Part shown: positions 45,334 to 56,364 of the stretch, in pieces
Layout of the letters: each line of letters begins with the position of its first letter
Numbering within the stretch: the first letter of the stretch is position 1
Source of the DNA: Ailurus styani
Lineage: Eukaryota; Chordata; Mammalia; Carnivora; Ailuridae
Reading direction: 5' to 3'
NCBI GenBank assembly: GCA_002007465.1
Contig: LNAC01000275.1
Coordinates: 1,814,635-1,878,634 of the forward strand
DNA length: 64,000 nucleotides
Position numbers and translations under genes: made by a program
Notes under the pieces: generated by a model
Database searches by the model: none
What the model was told of the DNA's origin: nothing
What the model saw: only the letters and a program-made list of their open reading frames with translations

Positions 45334-45398
<65 letters not shown>
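45318..45398 (+). repeat. Compound (TG)n(AG)n microsatellite
   Basis: About 27 bp of TG with one TA interruption, then about 53 bp of pure AG. Prone to Z-DNA (TG part) and triplex (AG part) structures and to length variation. Confidence 0.97.
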
Positions 45399-45401
<3 letters not shown>

Positions 45402-45604
45402 AGAGAAGAACTGTTTGAGGGAAGGGGATGGGGAGGGACCAAGGGAAGGGGAAGGAAGGAGGCCAGGGAGGGATTTAGGAAGGAAGGGAGGAGGGAGCAA
45501 TAAAGGGAGAAAGGCAAGTGGGGTGGAAAGGAGCAATTCGGGGTACATTTCCCCCCAGCTGGAACGTATCAGTGTGGATAGCAAGGTTGTAGAATTTCTT
45601 CCCA

Positions 45605-46245
45605 ATGTACACTATCACCAGCCCTCTCAACGCTCATACACAGAGCCTTCTACATCTCAACCAGAGTCCATTTCCCTGCTCATAAACATTGTAAGCAGAG
45701 AGCAGGCTTTGGAAAAAAATAAAGTTTTGTGATTCTCTCACTAACTCTGGGGCTCAGTGGAGACTAAGTCCCTCGTGATTAAGAACTCAAGAGAAGAAAA
45801 TGCTTCAAAGAGGGAGGAGGATCGCAGTACCATTTTTGCCAGTTTCTTCTAGAAATTCAGCTCCAAACGTCGGGATTTGTTTGTTGTTGTTACTGTTTGG
45901 TCCGTTTTAATCCTATGTGCCTAGGTCAATGATGGTATGTAGTATGTGCTCAATATGTATCTGTTGAATGGAATATGACCACCACCATCATCATCAAACT
46001 CATCATTACTCCGCGCTATAGAGCTCTCCCAATTGTGAATCATAAGAACCCAGAACAATCCTCCTCCTAACCAATATCTCTAGCCTCCCTCTGTCCAAGC
46101 TTTCACTGAGCCACTGACAAGAGGTCATTTGAAATGGATTTTAATTTCCTCTTTTATTTCTGTTTCTGACTCATGTCACCCTAGCCCATCCTTGTCAAGG
46201 AGTTTCTAGTGAGTAGTAAGGTGTTCCCAAATGTGAAGAGCAAGA
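45605..46245 (+). repeat. Diverged direct duplication, copy A
   Basis: Homologous to 49600-50265. Shared landmarks include CTCAACCAGAGTCCATTTCC, GTGGAGACTAAG, TGCCTAGGTCA, TGTAGTA with GTGCTCAATA, GAGCCACTTGA / GAGCCACTGAC, and CAAGGAGTTTCTA. By eye about 75-80% identical with small indels. It does not match any repeat family I recognise along its full length. Confidence 0.85.
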
Positions 46246-46249
46246 AAAA

Positions 46250-46815
46250 GAAAACTTAAAGTGGTCTATACAAATAACTCAGTACTTACAGCTGTAGACT
46301 TCGGTCATTTGAAACTTAGGTTTGCTTCCTTGCCTTTCTTCACAACCCCACTCCCCCTTAATACACACATATCACCAGGGTCATAGACTTGGACAAGCTA
46401 TCCCAATGAGTCATCTACACAGCTGTGGTAATGCCTTTAGAAATATTGGAGCCTAGACAGAGAAGCATGCAAAATCTTTGTACCAAAATATCACTGGTGT
46501 GAAGTTCACCCCTATGAATCATAAGAAAACTACCCCTTTGCTGCCATCTCCTTGAATGATTTATTCCTACAAGCTCTGTGGAGCAAGGACCTAAGTTTGG
46601 GTCTTGATTAAGCCAGGGTGGCTGCTTGTATGAATCATGCCTCAACACCCACCATGGATGCTGACACCTGGTCCAAGGTGAGTGGTTGGAAGAGAATGCT
46701 ACAAAAATAACTACAAAAACAACTACAAAATAATATGTATATTACTGATATCAGCACACCCACTCTCCCACAAAAGAGAATTTCTTTGTTATAAAAATCC
46801 ATCTGCTCTCAGAGA
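46250..46815. other. Unassigned intergenic DNA
   Basis: Nothing recognised. Confidence 0.4.
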
Positions 46816-46819
46816 AAAT

Positions 46820-47030
46820 TCTCTCTGCACCACATCACCCTGTGCCTCACTCTGATATTGCACAAATCACACTCTATAATAGTCATCTCTTCATATATTC
46901 GTCTCCCTCTATAAGACACAGAACTCCTTGAAGGCAGGGACCAGTATTTATGTTTGTCACATCAGCATATAAATATAGTGCCCAAAGCCTACAGGATGAT
47001 CAAGAAAATGAATGCTGAATGAAAGAAGGG
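46820..47030 (+). repeat. L2 LINE 3' end
   Basis: AACTCCTTGAAGGCAGGGAC, AGTGCCCAAAGCCTACAGGA, then GAATGCTGAATGAAAG. Confidence 0.7.
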
Positions 47031-47034
47031 CCTT

Positions 47035-47495
47035 TTTGTTTCAGTGAAACGACCCTATTTCTCCCCTCCAACCTAAACACATTCATGTGAGTGCTCTCAG
47101 TCATGACTGAATATCTACTTTACCTAAAATTGAACTTCAGTGTCTTGTAAAATACTAATCCTCATAAAATACTAGTTTCAAGTGTGTCGTGCAAGTAAAT
47201 TGGAGCAGGAGATAGAAGAGCCATATGAAACCTATATTCAGAGTTATAGAAAGGAGTGATATCCATAAGACTGTCTTTCCCAACCCGTTCCACTGAGAAG
47301 AAAAAGATTTCTAGAAACAGAAAGCTGCTAAGGACAGGGAACAACAACAGTGCTGTCTTCGGAAAGACTGGAAGGCTTGAGGGCTCTGTTTTGAATATAA
47401 TGTAAATCCTGAAAAGAACTTCATTGAATTAGAGTCTTCTTATGCTGTTGATGAAACAATGGTTGTGAGGCCCAAGAGTAAAAGCCACAGTAAAG
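47035..47495. other. Unassigned intergenic DNA
   Basis: Nothing recognised. Confidence 0.4.
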
Positions 47496-47499
47496 AAAA

Positions 47500-48010
47500 T
47501 GTTAAATCAATGGGTCTCCATTCAAGTATTCAAAAAATATTTACTGAACACCAATCATAGGCAAGGTATTGTGTTGGAAGATGGCAACACAAAAATGGAT
47601 TGGTTGGAATTGCATCCTCAAGAGTCTAGTACTATAAATATGTACATAATCATAATATAAGGTACAAAATAATAAATGCTACAAAGGTATAAAAAGTTTG
47701 GGGAGTGTTTAAAATAAGGAGGTAACTATGTTTATGGCTTAGTGGCAATTGGAAGGTGGGGAGAAGTGGAGACGCCAGAGCTCCAAGAAAGCCCTTTTCA
47801 AAAAGTGACATTTGAACTGAGTTAAGATATAAGTTAATATATAAGAGGAGGGGATGCTGAATACTTTAGTTCTTTCGTTTGACTGGAGCTTAGGTGCTTG
47901 AAATTAAGCAGCTGGAAGTCAATTCTGAAAGGTAGGCTGGAGCCAGATCACAGAAGGCCCTGAATGCCAATCTGGGAGAAGATTTACTCATTGACCAGTT
48001 ATTTGTTTTA
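47500..48010 (-). repeat. L2 LINE fragment
   Basis: AAATATTTACTGAACACCAA, GGCAAGGTATTGTGTTGG, GAAAGCCCTTTTCAAAAAG, TGACATTTGAACTGAGTTAA: reverse L2. Confidence 0.75.
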
Positions 48011-48014
48011 ATGG

Positions 48015-48795
48015 TTTTAAAGATTTGGAGCTGAAGGTGAAGGGCAGTAATAAACTTTATCTCTGAGCAGGTTAATTAACTGGATGGGATTTCATTGCTA
48101 ACAGGTAAGAACCAATCAATATTTTTCATTTCGTGCCAGAAAGTTCTTAGCTCCTTAATAGATTTAGTCTTTTAAATGAGGTTGTTTTTCAGATATATTT
48201 CATTACATACAGAGATGCTGGGGTCATTTGAATTAGAAAGGTAGAAGAATGAGAGGCTCCAAGAAATAGTCTTCAGGAATAAATATTAAGAGATGAAGAT
48301 TTCAGAAAAGACTTATTATGGAGGTCATTGCACTTGCTTCTCCAACCCAGGGAGTCCTAAAATGATCCCATACTAACTCCTATTGTTTCTTCTTTATCTA
48401 GACAGAGTACTGAAGCTAGAAGGCATTTTACAGAGACTGGAAAGAAAACAAAACAACAAAGAAAAAGAGGTCCAGAAAGATTAGGTGGCTCTGTGACCAA
48501 GATCCCACAGCAAAGTAAGTGTCAGAAAAGAGCTCAAACTTCTACATCTTCTGATCTTCAGTATAGTTTGCTTTCTACTATATCAATTGGATCTCTTCAA
48601 ACATATGGTTCCTCAAGAATAATTGCAGAATTAAAGTTATTCAAATTATTAATAGCTACCATGTACTGAGCCACATGCCTTTCTTATACATATGAAATAT
48701 CTGTGTATTTATTAAAAACAGAAATTCTTAGGTGCCACCTAGGTCTACTGAATAAGAATTTCTTGAGGAGAACCTGGGAAAATGCATTTTAATAA
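48015..48795. other. Unassigned intergenic DNA
   Basis: Nothing recognised with confidence. The part at 48400-48600 has MIR-like traces. Confidence 0.4.
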
Positions 48796-48799
48796 GTGT

Positions 48800-48975
48800 G
48801 TTAGACAAGTGATTCTTTTATTTTAAAAACTCTTTAGGTAGGGGATATTTTCCTTATTTGGGGGGTGAGAAAACTGAGGCTTGGAATAACTAAGTCTAAG
48901 ATTATACAGTTGGTGAATATCAAAGCTGAGATTCTAACACTGTTTCTTAACCTAAAGTCTCTGCTCTTCTTATGA
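48800..48975 (-). repeat. MIR SINE
   Basis: GAGAAAACTGAGGCTTGGAA then ATTATACAGTTGGTGAATAT: reverse MIR. Confidence 0.65.
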
Positions 48976-49054
48976 TGCCACAGTGCCTTTTAAATTAAAT
49001 TTCTGTGCCACATAGAATCCGTATTGTGTCCCATGTTTAAAACTCAGGCTAAGG

Positions 49055-49600
49055 CAGTGGTAGGCAGCCTCTAAAAGGTTTCCCAATGATCCCCATCTCC
49101 TGGTAGTCAAGCCCTTGTGTAATTCCCTCCTTCTGAGTGGGGGCTGGACCTAGTAACTTGCTTCTAGTAAATAAAATACAGCAAAAGTGATGGCATATCA
49201 CTTCAGAGATCAGATTACAAAAGACTGACTTTCATCTTGCTCTCACTCTCTCTCTGGCTCTTCTCACTTGCCCACTCTGATGGAAACCAGCTCCCATGTT
49301 GTGAACTGCACTATGGAGAGGCCTAAATGGCAGGGAACTGAGGATAGCCTCCAGCCAACAGCCAGGAAGGAACCGAGGCCCTTAGTCCAACAGCCATGAA
49401 GAAGCAAATCTAGCCAACAGCCACATGAGTGAGCTTGGAAATGAATCTTTCCCCAGTTGAGCCTTGAGATGACTATAGCCCTGGCCAGCAGTTGACTGCA
49501 GCCTCATGAAAGAAGCTGAGCCAGAGGATGCAGCTTAGCTGTGCCTGAATTCCTGACCTACAGAAGCCATGAGATAAATGTGGTTGTTTTAAACCCTCTG
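49055..49600 (+). mobile_element. MLT1-like MaLR LTR
   Basis: GTAGGCAGCCTCTAAAAGG, CCAATGATCCCCATCTCCTG, CATCTTGCTCTCACTCTCTC, then ACAGCCATGAAGAAGC and a CAGAAGCCATGAGATAAATG end. It abuts copy B of the direct duplication. Confidence 0.8.
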
Positions 49601-50265
49601 TACTCTATCACCACCCCCCCACCCCAACACATACATACAGAAACATCTACCTCTCAACCAGAGTCCATTTCCCAGCATATAAGGAAATACATGAGTATTT
49701 GAGTAAATATCCATCTGCAAACCTTGGAAGAAATAAAATTTTGGGAATCCCTCACTGAAGCTGAGGGCTTGGTGGAGACTAAGCCCCTCATGACTGAGAA
49801 CTCATAAGAAGGAAATGCTTCAGACAGGAAGGGAGATGCTAGCTAGCATCATTTCCTTCCATTTCCTCTTCTAGAATTTAAGCTGTGGGGCAGGGAATTT
49901 TTTTTTTTGTCATTGTTCATTTCAATCCCACGTGCCTAGGTCAGTGACAGCATGTAGTAGGTGCTCAATACTTAATTGTTAAATGGATTGTGACCATCAT
50001 CACCATCACCAAAGACATTACTCCAAGCCATAGACCTCTTTCAATTATGGATCACAAGAATCCAGAGCAATTATTACAGCCTCCCCTTAACCAAAGCCCA
50101 GGCTCCTCCTTAAGCCTTTTACTGAGCCACTTGATAAGTGGTCATCTGAAAGGTATTTTAATTTTCTCTTCTACTTCTGCCCCTGACTCATTGTCACCCT
50201 ACTCCATCCTTCTCAAGGAGTTTCTAATGAGCAAAAAAGTGTCCCAAATGTCAGAAGCACACTAA
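49600..50265 (+). repeat. Diverged direct duplication, copy B
   Basis: Counterpart of 45605-46245, about 4.0 kb away in the same orientation. Starts immediately after the MLT1-like LTR end. An extra insertion of about 25 bp follows CATTTCCCAGCATATAA relative to copy A. Confidence 0.85.
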
Positions 50266-50269
50266 GTTT

Positions 50270-50885
50270 GAGGGTGATTTCTTACACAGCAATTGTTAAA
50301 TCTTACGTAAGGGCACTGAGAATATCAGTCATTGCGCCCATACTTTCTGTGCCCCAAAGCACTCTACTCTGATCTCGGTTTGATAATTCACAAGATAATC
50401 TAAGTATAAATGTGAGAACTCACCAGGGAAAAGCAAAAGTATTTTGTACGCTTAGTTGGTGGACTGAACTTAAGACCTAAGAGAGCTCCTCTGAAGCCTA
50501 AGTATGCCTCTAAGATGACCTGTGGTGCTTGTCAAAAGTGAAGATTTCTCACCTCCAGAGATTTTTACTTCCTTGTCTATTATAGACTTGGGATATGTAT
50601 TTTCTATTAGTTCCTTGGGCAATTCTGAAACCGGTGGTACTTGATTTCCACTGTCGAGAAACTAACTTAGAAGATAAAGCTCAAAGTCAGGCCCCCCACC
50701 CTCCAGTTACCAGCCACTACATGGGCAGGGTGGCCACTTCCCTGCCCATTCATCTTCAGACATGAATGAGGAAAGAGCACGTTCCAAATCTATATCAGAA
50801 AGAGGCAACATAATGATATGGAAAAGTGCTGAGCAGAGATTTGTGAGTTCACCACTGGAGTCCTGGATGGTTCTCAATGATGTAG
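50270..50885. other. Unassigned intergenic DNA
   Basis: Nothing recognised. Confidence 0.4.
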
Positions 50886-51022
50886 ATACAATACAGAGCA
50901 AGATAGATGAAGCCCTTGCTCTTACAAAGTTTACATCCCAGCGTGGAAAACAGAGAAGTAGGCTAACAAATAACTTAATATCATATGGTGGTAAGTGCTA
51001 GAAAGAAACTAAACAGGTTATG

Positions 51023-51168
51023 GGGCATCTGGGTAGCTCCAATTTGATCTTAGCTCAGGTCTTGATCTCAAGGTCTTGAGTTCAAGCCCTGCATTGGACT
51101 CCACATGGGCATGAAGCCTACTTAAAATAACAATAACAACAACAACAACAATAATAATAATAAAGAAA
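51023..51168 (+). mobile_element. Older short carnivore SINE
   Basis: GGGGCATCTGGGTAGCTCC head, GAGTTCAAGCCCTGC, tail with (AAC)n(AAT)n. Flanked by imperfect AAAGAAACTAAACAG / AAAGAAACGAAATAG. Confidence 0.85.
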
Positions 51169-51282
51169 CGAAATAGGGTAATGTGATAGGGAATGACCCA
51201 CTAGCCTGTGTGTGGACTGGAAGGAAATAGATGGTGAGGGCAAGGAGGGCTTCTTGAATTTGGAACTAAGAAGTGAAGAGGG

Positions 51283-51478
51283 GGCACCTGGGTGACTCAG
51301 TCGGTTAAGCCACTGCTTTCGACTCAGGTCATGATCTCAGGGTCCTGGGATCGAGTCCCGCATTGGGCTCCCTGCTCCTTGGAGAGCCTGCTTCTCCCTC
51401 TCCCTCTGCCTGCTGCTCTGCCTACTTGTGCTCTCTACCTCTCTGTCAAATAAATAAATAAAATCTTAAAAAAAAAAA
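51283..51478 (+). mobile_element. Carnivore SINE (younger)
   Basis: GGGGCACCTGGGTGACTCAG head, CT-rich body, AAATAAATAAATAAAATC and poly-A. Short flanking repeat TGAAGAGG. Confidence 0.93.
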
Positions 51479-51804
51479 GACCTGAAGAGGAACTAATGAT
51501 ATGCAGATCTGAGGCAGCTTTCGAGTTAGAGAAGGAGAAAGAACAGATCTTAAGGCAGGAATGATGTAACTTGTTAAGGGACCAGCGAGAAGGCCAAAGT
51601 AATGGGTGGCTAAGGAATTAGAAGAGGTGATGGAAGATGAAACTGGAGAGGAGAACAAGAATTATATCATGTGGAGACTATAAAAATGGTGAGAGAGATT
51701 GCATTTAATTCTAAGTGAACTGGGAAGCCACCAAAGAATTTTAGATAATAGATTTCTATTTTTGAAAGGTCACTCTGGTTGCTGAGTAGAGAAATAACTA
51801 GAAG

Positions 51805-51990
51805 TCAACCATTTCTTGAACACTTACAAGATGCCAGACACTGTGTCAAGCACTTTATATGCTTTATCTCATTTAGTCTGCACCAAAAAACATATGGATT
51901 AGATATTATCATTTCTCCCATTTTATAGAAGAGGAAAATGAGCTCAGAGTATTAAGCAACTTGCCCAAGATCAAGAAGCTGATAAATGAC
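51805..51990 (-). repeat. MIR SINE
   Basis: CACTTACAAGATGCCAGACA, CTTTATATGCTTTATCTCAT, AACTTGCCCAAGATCAAGAA: reverse MIR. The LTR-like copy at 52004 follows directly. Confidence 0.75.
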
Positions 51991-52003
51991 TATGGTCATT
52001 AAT

Positions 52004-52398
52004 TCCAGTGGTCACCAATATTTCTGGTTCTCTTCCCTTTGCTGGATACATGGAAAACTGTATTTCCCACCTCTCTTTGCAAGTGGGGAGGGTTTTGTGA
52101 CTAGCGTTGTCAATGAGTTGTGACTTCAAGTGGCAAAGTTCTCCCAGGCTGACACATTTTGGAGCCAGCGTGTTATCTGCAATCCTGATTCCTCTGCCTC
52201 TGCAGTCATGCTAGCATGTGTTGAGAGATGGGATGCCATTAGATTAAAGCAGCCTATACTGCTGAGCACTACATGAAGGGAGATGTCCTGCAGAGGTACT
52301 CAGACCTGCACTGACTTGGTGGAAGGGCAAAATAAACTTTTATTGTGTTAAGAAACTGGAAATGTGGTGCTATTTGTTACTGCAGCATAACCTAACCA
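52004..52398 (+). mobile_element. MLT1-like LTR, inverted-repeat copy A
   Basis: Ends with ATTGTGTTAAGAAACTGGAA and TTTGTTACTGCAGCATAACC, an MLT1-like 3' end. Reverse complement of 56424-56827: 52106-52382 is identical over 277 bases, while the outer 5' part (52004-52098) differs at about 12 of 95 positions. Confidence 0.85.
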
Positions 52399-52399
52399 T

Positions 52400-53775
52400 T
52401 CCAAGAATGGAAACGGACTCTTGGGTTATATAAACAGTTTGCCCTCTAATCAACTGTGCAACTTCAGAGATCAGTTGTGTTCTGGGTCTCAGTCTTCCAG
52501 TCTGTAAAATATTAGCTTGGGATCAGAAGAGTAATGTAGTTCATTCCAGCTGTGCTACTGAGTGAAATACACTGCAGTAGCCTGAATTTGAGCCAAGTTC
52601 TTATATGTTAGTGGAAAATAAGTCTCTGGTTTCCCTCTCACCACGTGCCACGGTCACCTGATATCAGCTCAGCACTTCCTTTTCCTCTGTAAGCCTCCTG
52701 ACTGGTGCCTGAAACCACCTGCATGGCCTCCTTTCCCTGCCACATTCTTAGCTCAGAGCCATCTGTTGGGGTTTTCAGTGTGGGAATACTCCTGGAGGGG
52801 AATGACTGGCCAGCCTGCTCCATGTCATCACAGCCGTCCTGCTCACCTACTGGACCAATGTCTGCTCAAGCTTCTCCAAGCTCTGTTTCTGGGAAGGCAA
52901 ATTGTGTTATTAAATATTCAAAAAGCCTGCAATGAGACAGTGGACATGAAAGACAGAATCTGTTTCTCAGTTGTGCTGAGAGGGCAGTTGCCTGCTCAGA
53001 GTCATTCTTGGACAAAGAAAGAAGTGGTCTCAGCTGAAAATTCCCCAAGCTCCCCTGGATGTGCCTTTGATATGTCCACCCCACACCTGGTTCCAGAACA
53101 TGAGGGCTTTTGTCCTTTGTGGGGACCAGGCCCTTCACCAACCAACCCTCTTTGGGAACATATTGTCTTATTCCAGTGACATGTGACTATGCCTGGAATT
53201 ATAGGCACCTGAGATGCACACATACATATGTAATCCTAAACAGAAATATAATCTGTATCTATACCATGAACTCCCTCCTGTTCACACATGTACAATGATA
53301 CCCACATCCTGCAAACTTCAGCCATGTGCTATATATAACCCATTTTAACAGAGAACTCACTTAATGCAATGTGGCTTTAAAAAGAGTCTATTTTAAATGG
53401 CTGCCTGATGTGCACATGTAGATCGATAGCCAGACAGATAGAAATATTGATTTTTAGATACATACATAGCAATAATAAAACCTTGAATTTATATACCCTC
53501 CTTGTCCTAGGGAATTCACAGGATATGTCGTCTCCCCTATGTGGAGAGCACAAAAGTTTATCTGTGCACGAGATGTGAAATGGAGTTAATAAAAACCAAA
53601 GAAAGCCCCTTAGTATCCTGATTTATGTCAACTTGCACCTCATACATCCCAAGTGTGTGGATTCGTATACCCTCCAAAACAGGGAAGACCTGAGCTCTAT
53701 AAACTATACCAAGAAGATGTATGTAATGTCAAATATTACCTGCAATATTTATCAGGTAATATTAGATTAGATTAG
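52400..53775. other. Unassigned intergenic DNA
   Basis: Nothing recognised apart from a short ATTAG-type pentanucleotide run (53760-53777). A 137-codon open stretch at 52766-53179 has no family resemblance. Confidence 0.4.
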
Positions 53776-53779
53776 ATAT

Positions 53780-53915
53780 AGCTATGAATATAGGGTGTTG
53801 TTACATGACTATTTAATTGTGTAAAAATCTGTTAAGATTAAAAATCACTGAAGATTTGTGCACTTTACTGTGTATAAGTAAATACCTCATTATAAGAAAG
53901 TAAGAAAACACAAAT
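53780..53915 (+). repeat. Possible L1M 3'-end fragment
   Basis: GATTTGTGCACTTTACTGTG then TATAAGTAAATACCTCATTA resembles the terminal L1M 3' UTR. Confidence 0.5.
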
Positions 53916-54019
53916 TTGCTTCGTGAAGTCCAGGATGTATTCTCATAAACTGGAGTCAGGTTAATAAAGGGTATAGTATGTGGACATGTCTCAGAATTCT
54001 GTTCGTGCAGACAAAGCAG

Positions 54020-54220
54020 GACACTGAGTCTTGAATCTGATAGTTCCTGGTTGTGTGACCTTGGCCACCTTACTCAACCCTTCTGTGCCTGTTTCCTCAT
54101 CTGTACACAAAATAGAAACAACCTGGCAGCGTGATATAAAGATTAAATGAGAAAATTAATGTAAAACACTTAATATGGTTTCTGGCCCATCAAGAACTCT
54201 CAGTAACAGTTGGCTATTCC
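54020..54220 (+). repeat. MIR SINE, well preserved
   Basis: GTTGTGTGACCTTGGCCACC, TTTCCTCATCTGTACACAAA, then AGATTAAATGAGAAAATTAA: sense MIR. Confidence 0.88.
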
Positions 54221-54391
54221 TGTTATGGTCGTAGTGACCCCTAACTCCTCATGCTGACACTGCCAGATGCCACTCAAAGCATCGCATTCTTTACATGCTG
54301 CAACTTCTGCCCCCCACCTCCACCACTACCAAAAGCATCTGCAAAAATAAAAAGGTTTAAATATGATCGGAAACCTAACTAATGACTTCTT

Positions 54392-54587
54392 TTTTTTTTT
54401 AAGATTTTATTTATTTACTTGACACGGAGAGATCAGATCACAAGTAGGCAGAGAGGCAGGCAGAGAGAGAGGAGAAAGCAGGCTCCCTGCTGAGCAGAGA
54501 GCCCGATGCGGGCCTCGATCCCAGGACCCTGAGATCATGACCTGAGCCGAAGGCGGAGGCTTTAACCCACTGAGCCACCCAGGCGCC
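54392..54587 (-). mobile_element. Carnivore SINE (mustelid type), very young
   Basis: Minus-strand full-length copy (poly-T to GGCGCC). Perfect 17-bp target-site duplication CTAACTAATGACTTCTT at 54375-54391 and 54588-54604. Confidence 0.98.
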
Positions 54588-54924
54588 CTAACTAATGACT
54601 TCTTAATGTCCTGATTGTCCAACCCCATCCATAACAGCCAAATGAATAAATTTTGGTCTTCCAAATTTCTAGGTGAGCATCATGTTTTTTCTAACATCTC
54701 CAGCAAACAACACAGCCTCCTCCCATCACCAGCTCCCCTACACTAATATGCTGTCACACCTCAGCTCTGCTTTTTTAATCTTGAGAGTCTACTTCACGAT
54801 CCTGTCACCCAGAAATTCCCCTTTATATACACCCCTGCAGTTGTGTGCCCGAGAAAAATTAGCTCGACCACATTCTTTTCCAATTTACTTATGGGGGGAA
54901 TGTGTGTGAGCAGTGTGTGTGTAT

Positions 54925-55135
54925 AGAATGAGCAAAGACATGGGCCTTGTAGTAAGAAAGGCCTGGGTGCTGCTCCTAGATATGTTTCTCGGGGCAAGTC
55001 ATGTGACCTCTCTGAGCCTCAGTTGTCCTTATCTAGAAAATGGGCACATGGATCCCTACCTTTGAGTGTGTGATGAGAATGGATAAGAACACCATATCAA
55101 GTAAGTGCCAAGCACAATGCCTAGCATTAACACTA
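54925..55135 (+). repeat. MIR SINE
   Basis: AAGTCATGTGACCTCTCTGA, GCCTCAGTTGTCCTTATC, TGCCAAGCACAATGCCTAGC: sense MIR. Confidence 0.82.
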
Positions 55136-55139
55136 CTGA

Positions 55140-56360
55140 CCAGAAACATAGCTTACTGCTAAGTAGGAGGGGACTTGCTGCAAATTCCTTGCTTAGGAGA
55201 CAGTTTGCAGTTCTTTTGGACAGGGCAACTTTTTATTAGCTGAAATAAAATTGTGTGCCTCCTTGAGAATTATCGTTTCTGAGCATTTTCATTGAGAGTT
55301 GGTCCTAGCTAGGACTGGCAAGATTTGTGCAATTCATACATACTTGTGAAATTCAAGGACAAGCCATAATGACTGTAATAAACAGGGAAACCTCTGTTCT
55401 AATAAACAAGTAATTATAGTTGACAATAAATGTGTAAACATGATGCTAATTAGCAAATCCTCCCATAGCTGTTTCCACTTTGGGGACCCATATACACATC
55501 CTTGGGAATATAGGTAAGACTGGATGGCCCATGTTCTCATCCATAGGTATATGAATACATGGGCAACTGTTGCCACCTTCCTTGTCAATCCTTTTTCTCC
55601 CACAATAGAATTATCTTGTTCAGTGGAGAAAATGAGGTCATCTTAGCATCTTGGTTTCCAAAGTAATTCCTTTAAACTCAGGTTTTCTAGTAACCTTGTG
55701 GGACTGTGATTTATTACACAATGTGCCTTTAGATATGGGGACATTGGCCTCATTACCTGGGTTCTTTCCAAAACGAAGGCATGGCCTGTCAATCCTGGGA
55801 TTTGGGAATGGCAGGTGAAAGGAGGCTGAAAGGAGAAAGTGGTGGAGGTTAATAAGCAGTGTTAAACCAACAAATTGTCTTTATTGAACAAAGAAGGAGA
55901 AAAACCACACAGGGAGATAGTGCCCAGAATGGAGGTTCTATCCTGCTTGCAGGCAGAAGGGCTATGGCTTGGCACTTCTCTTCCAAAGCAGAGAGCATTC
56001 CCATTTATGCTTCCCTAGACATGGGCTGCTGGATTATTTCCAATGAGGAGCAGCCACAATTAATTCCCAGGCCATATGCAAAAATGCCAGAGGTCCTACT
56101 TATAAAAATTTTTCCAAGGAATCCTTTTTTTTTTTTTCAAATTTTGCTTTTTTTTGTTGATATAATGACCAAAGGAAAGACAAGCATGATTTTCTCCTAA
56201 TCTCTTTCCTAACTCATTTATTCTTCCAGTAAGAGGATTCATGAGTATCACATTCCTTTCTCATGTTCCCTTTCTCTCATCTTTCCAGGGTGACAACTTC
56301 TAAGAAGTCTTCTTGGATAAAGAGGCAGAGAGAAACAGTTATTGCTCAATGGTTAAGGAC
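55140..56360. other. Unassigned intergenic DNA
   Basis: Nothing recognised. A 113-codon plus-strand open stretch (55859-56200) lacks any motif. Confidence 0.4.
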
Positions 56361-56364
56361 ACTG

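Larger units (their letters stand above)
50890..51800 (-). repeat. L2 LINE carrying two nested SINEs
   Basis: GCCCTTGCTCTTACAAAGTT, TGGTGGTAAGTGCTAGAAAG, then GAGGGCTTCTTGAATTTGG, ACTGGGAAGCCACCAAAG and TTTTGAAAGGTCACTCTGGT form one continuous reverse L2 once the two SINEs are removed. Confidence 0.8.

Noticed and set aside
45289..45732. 147-codon plus-strand ORF
   Set aside because: Mostly translation of the (TG)n(AG)n microsatellite.
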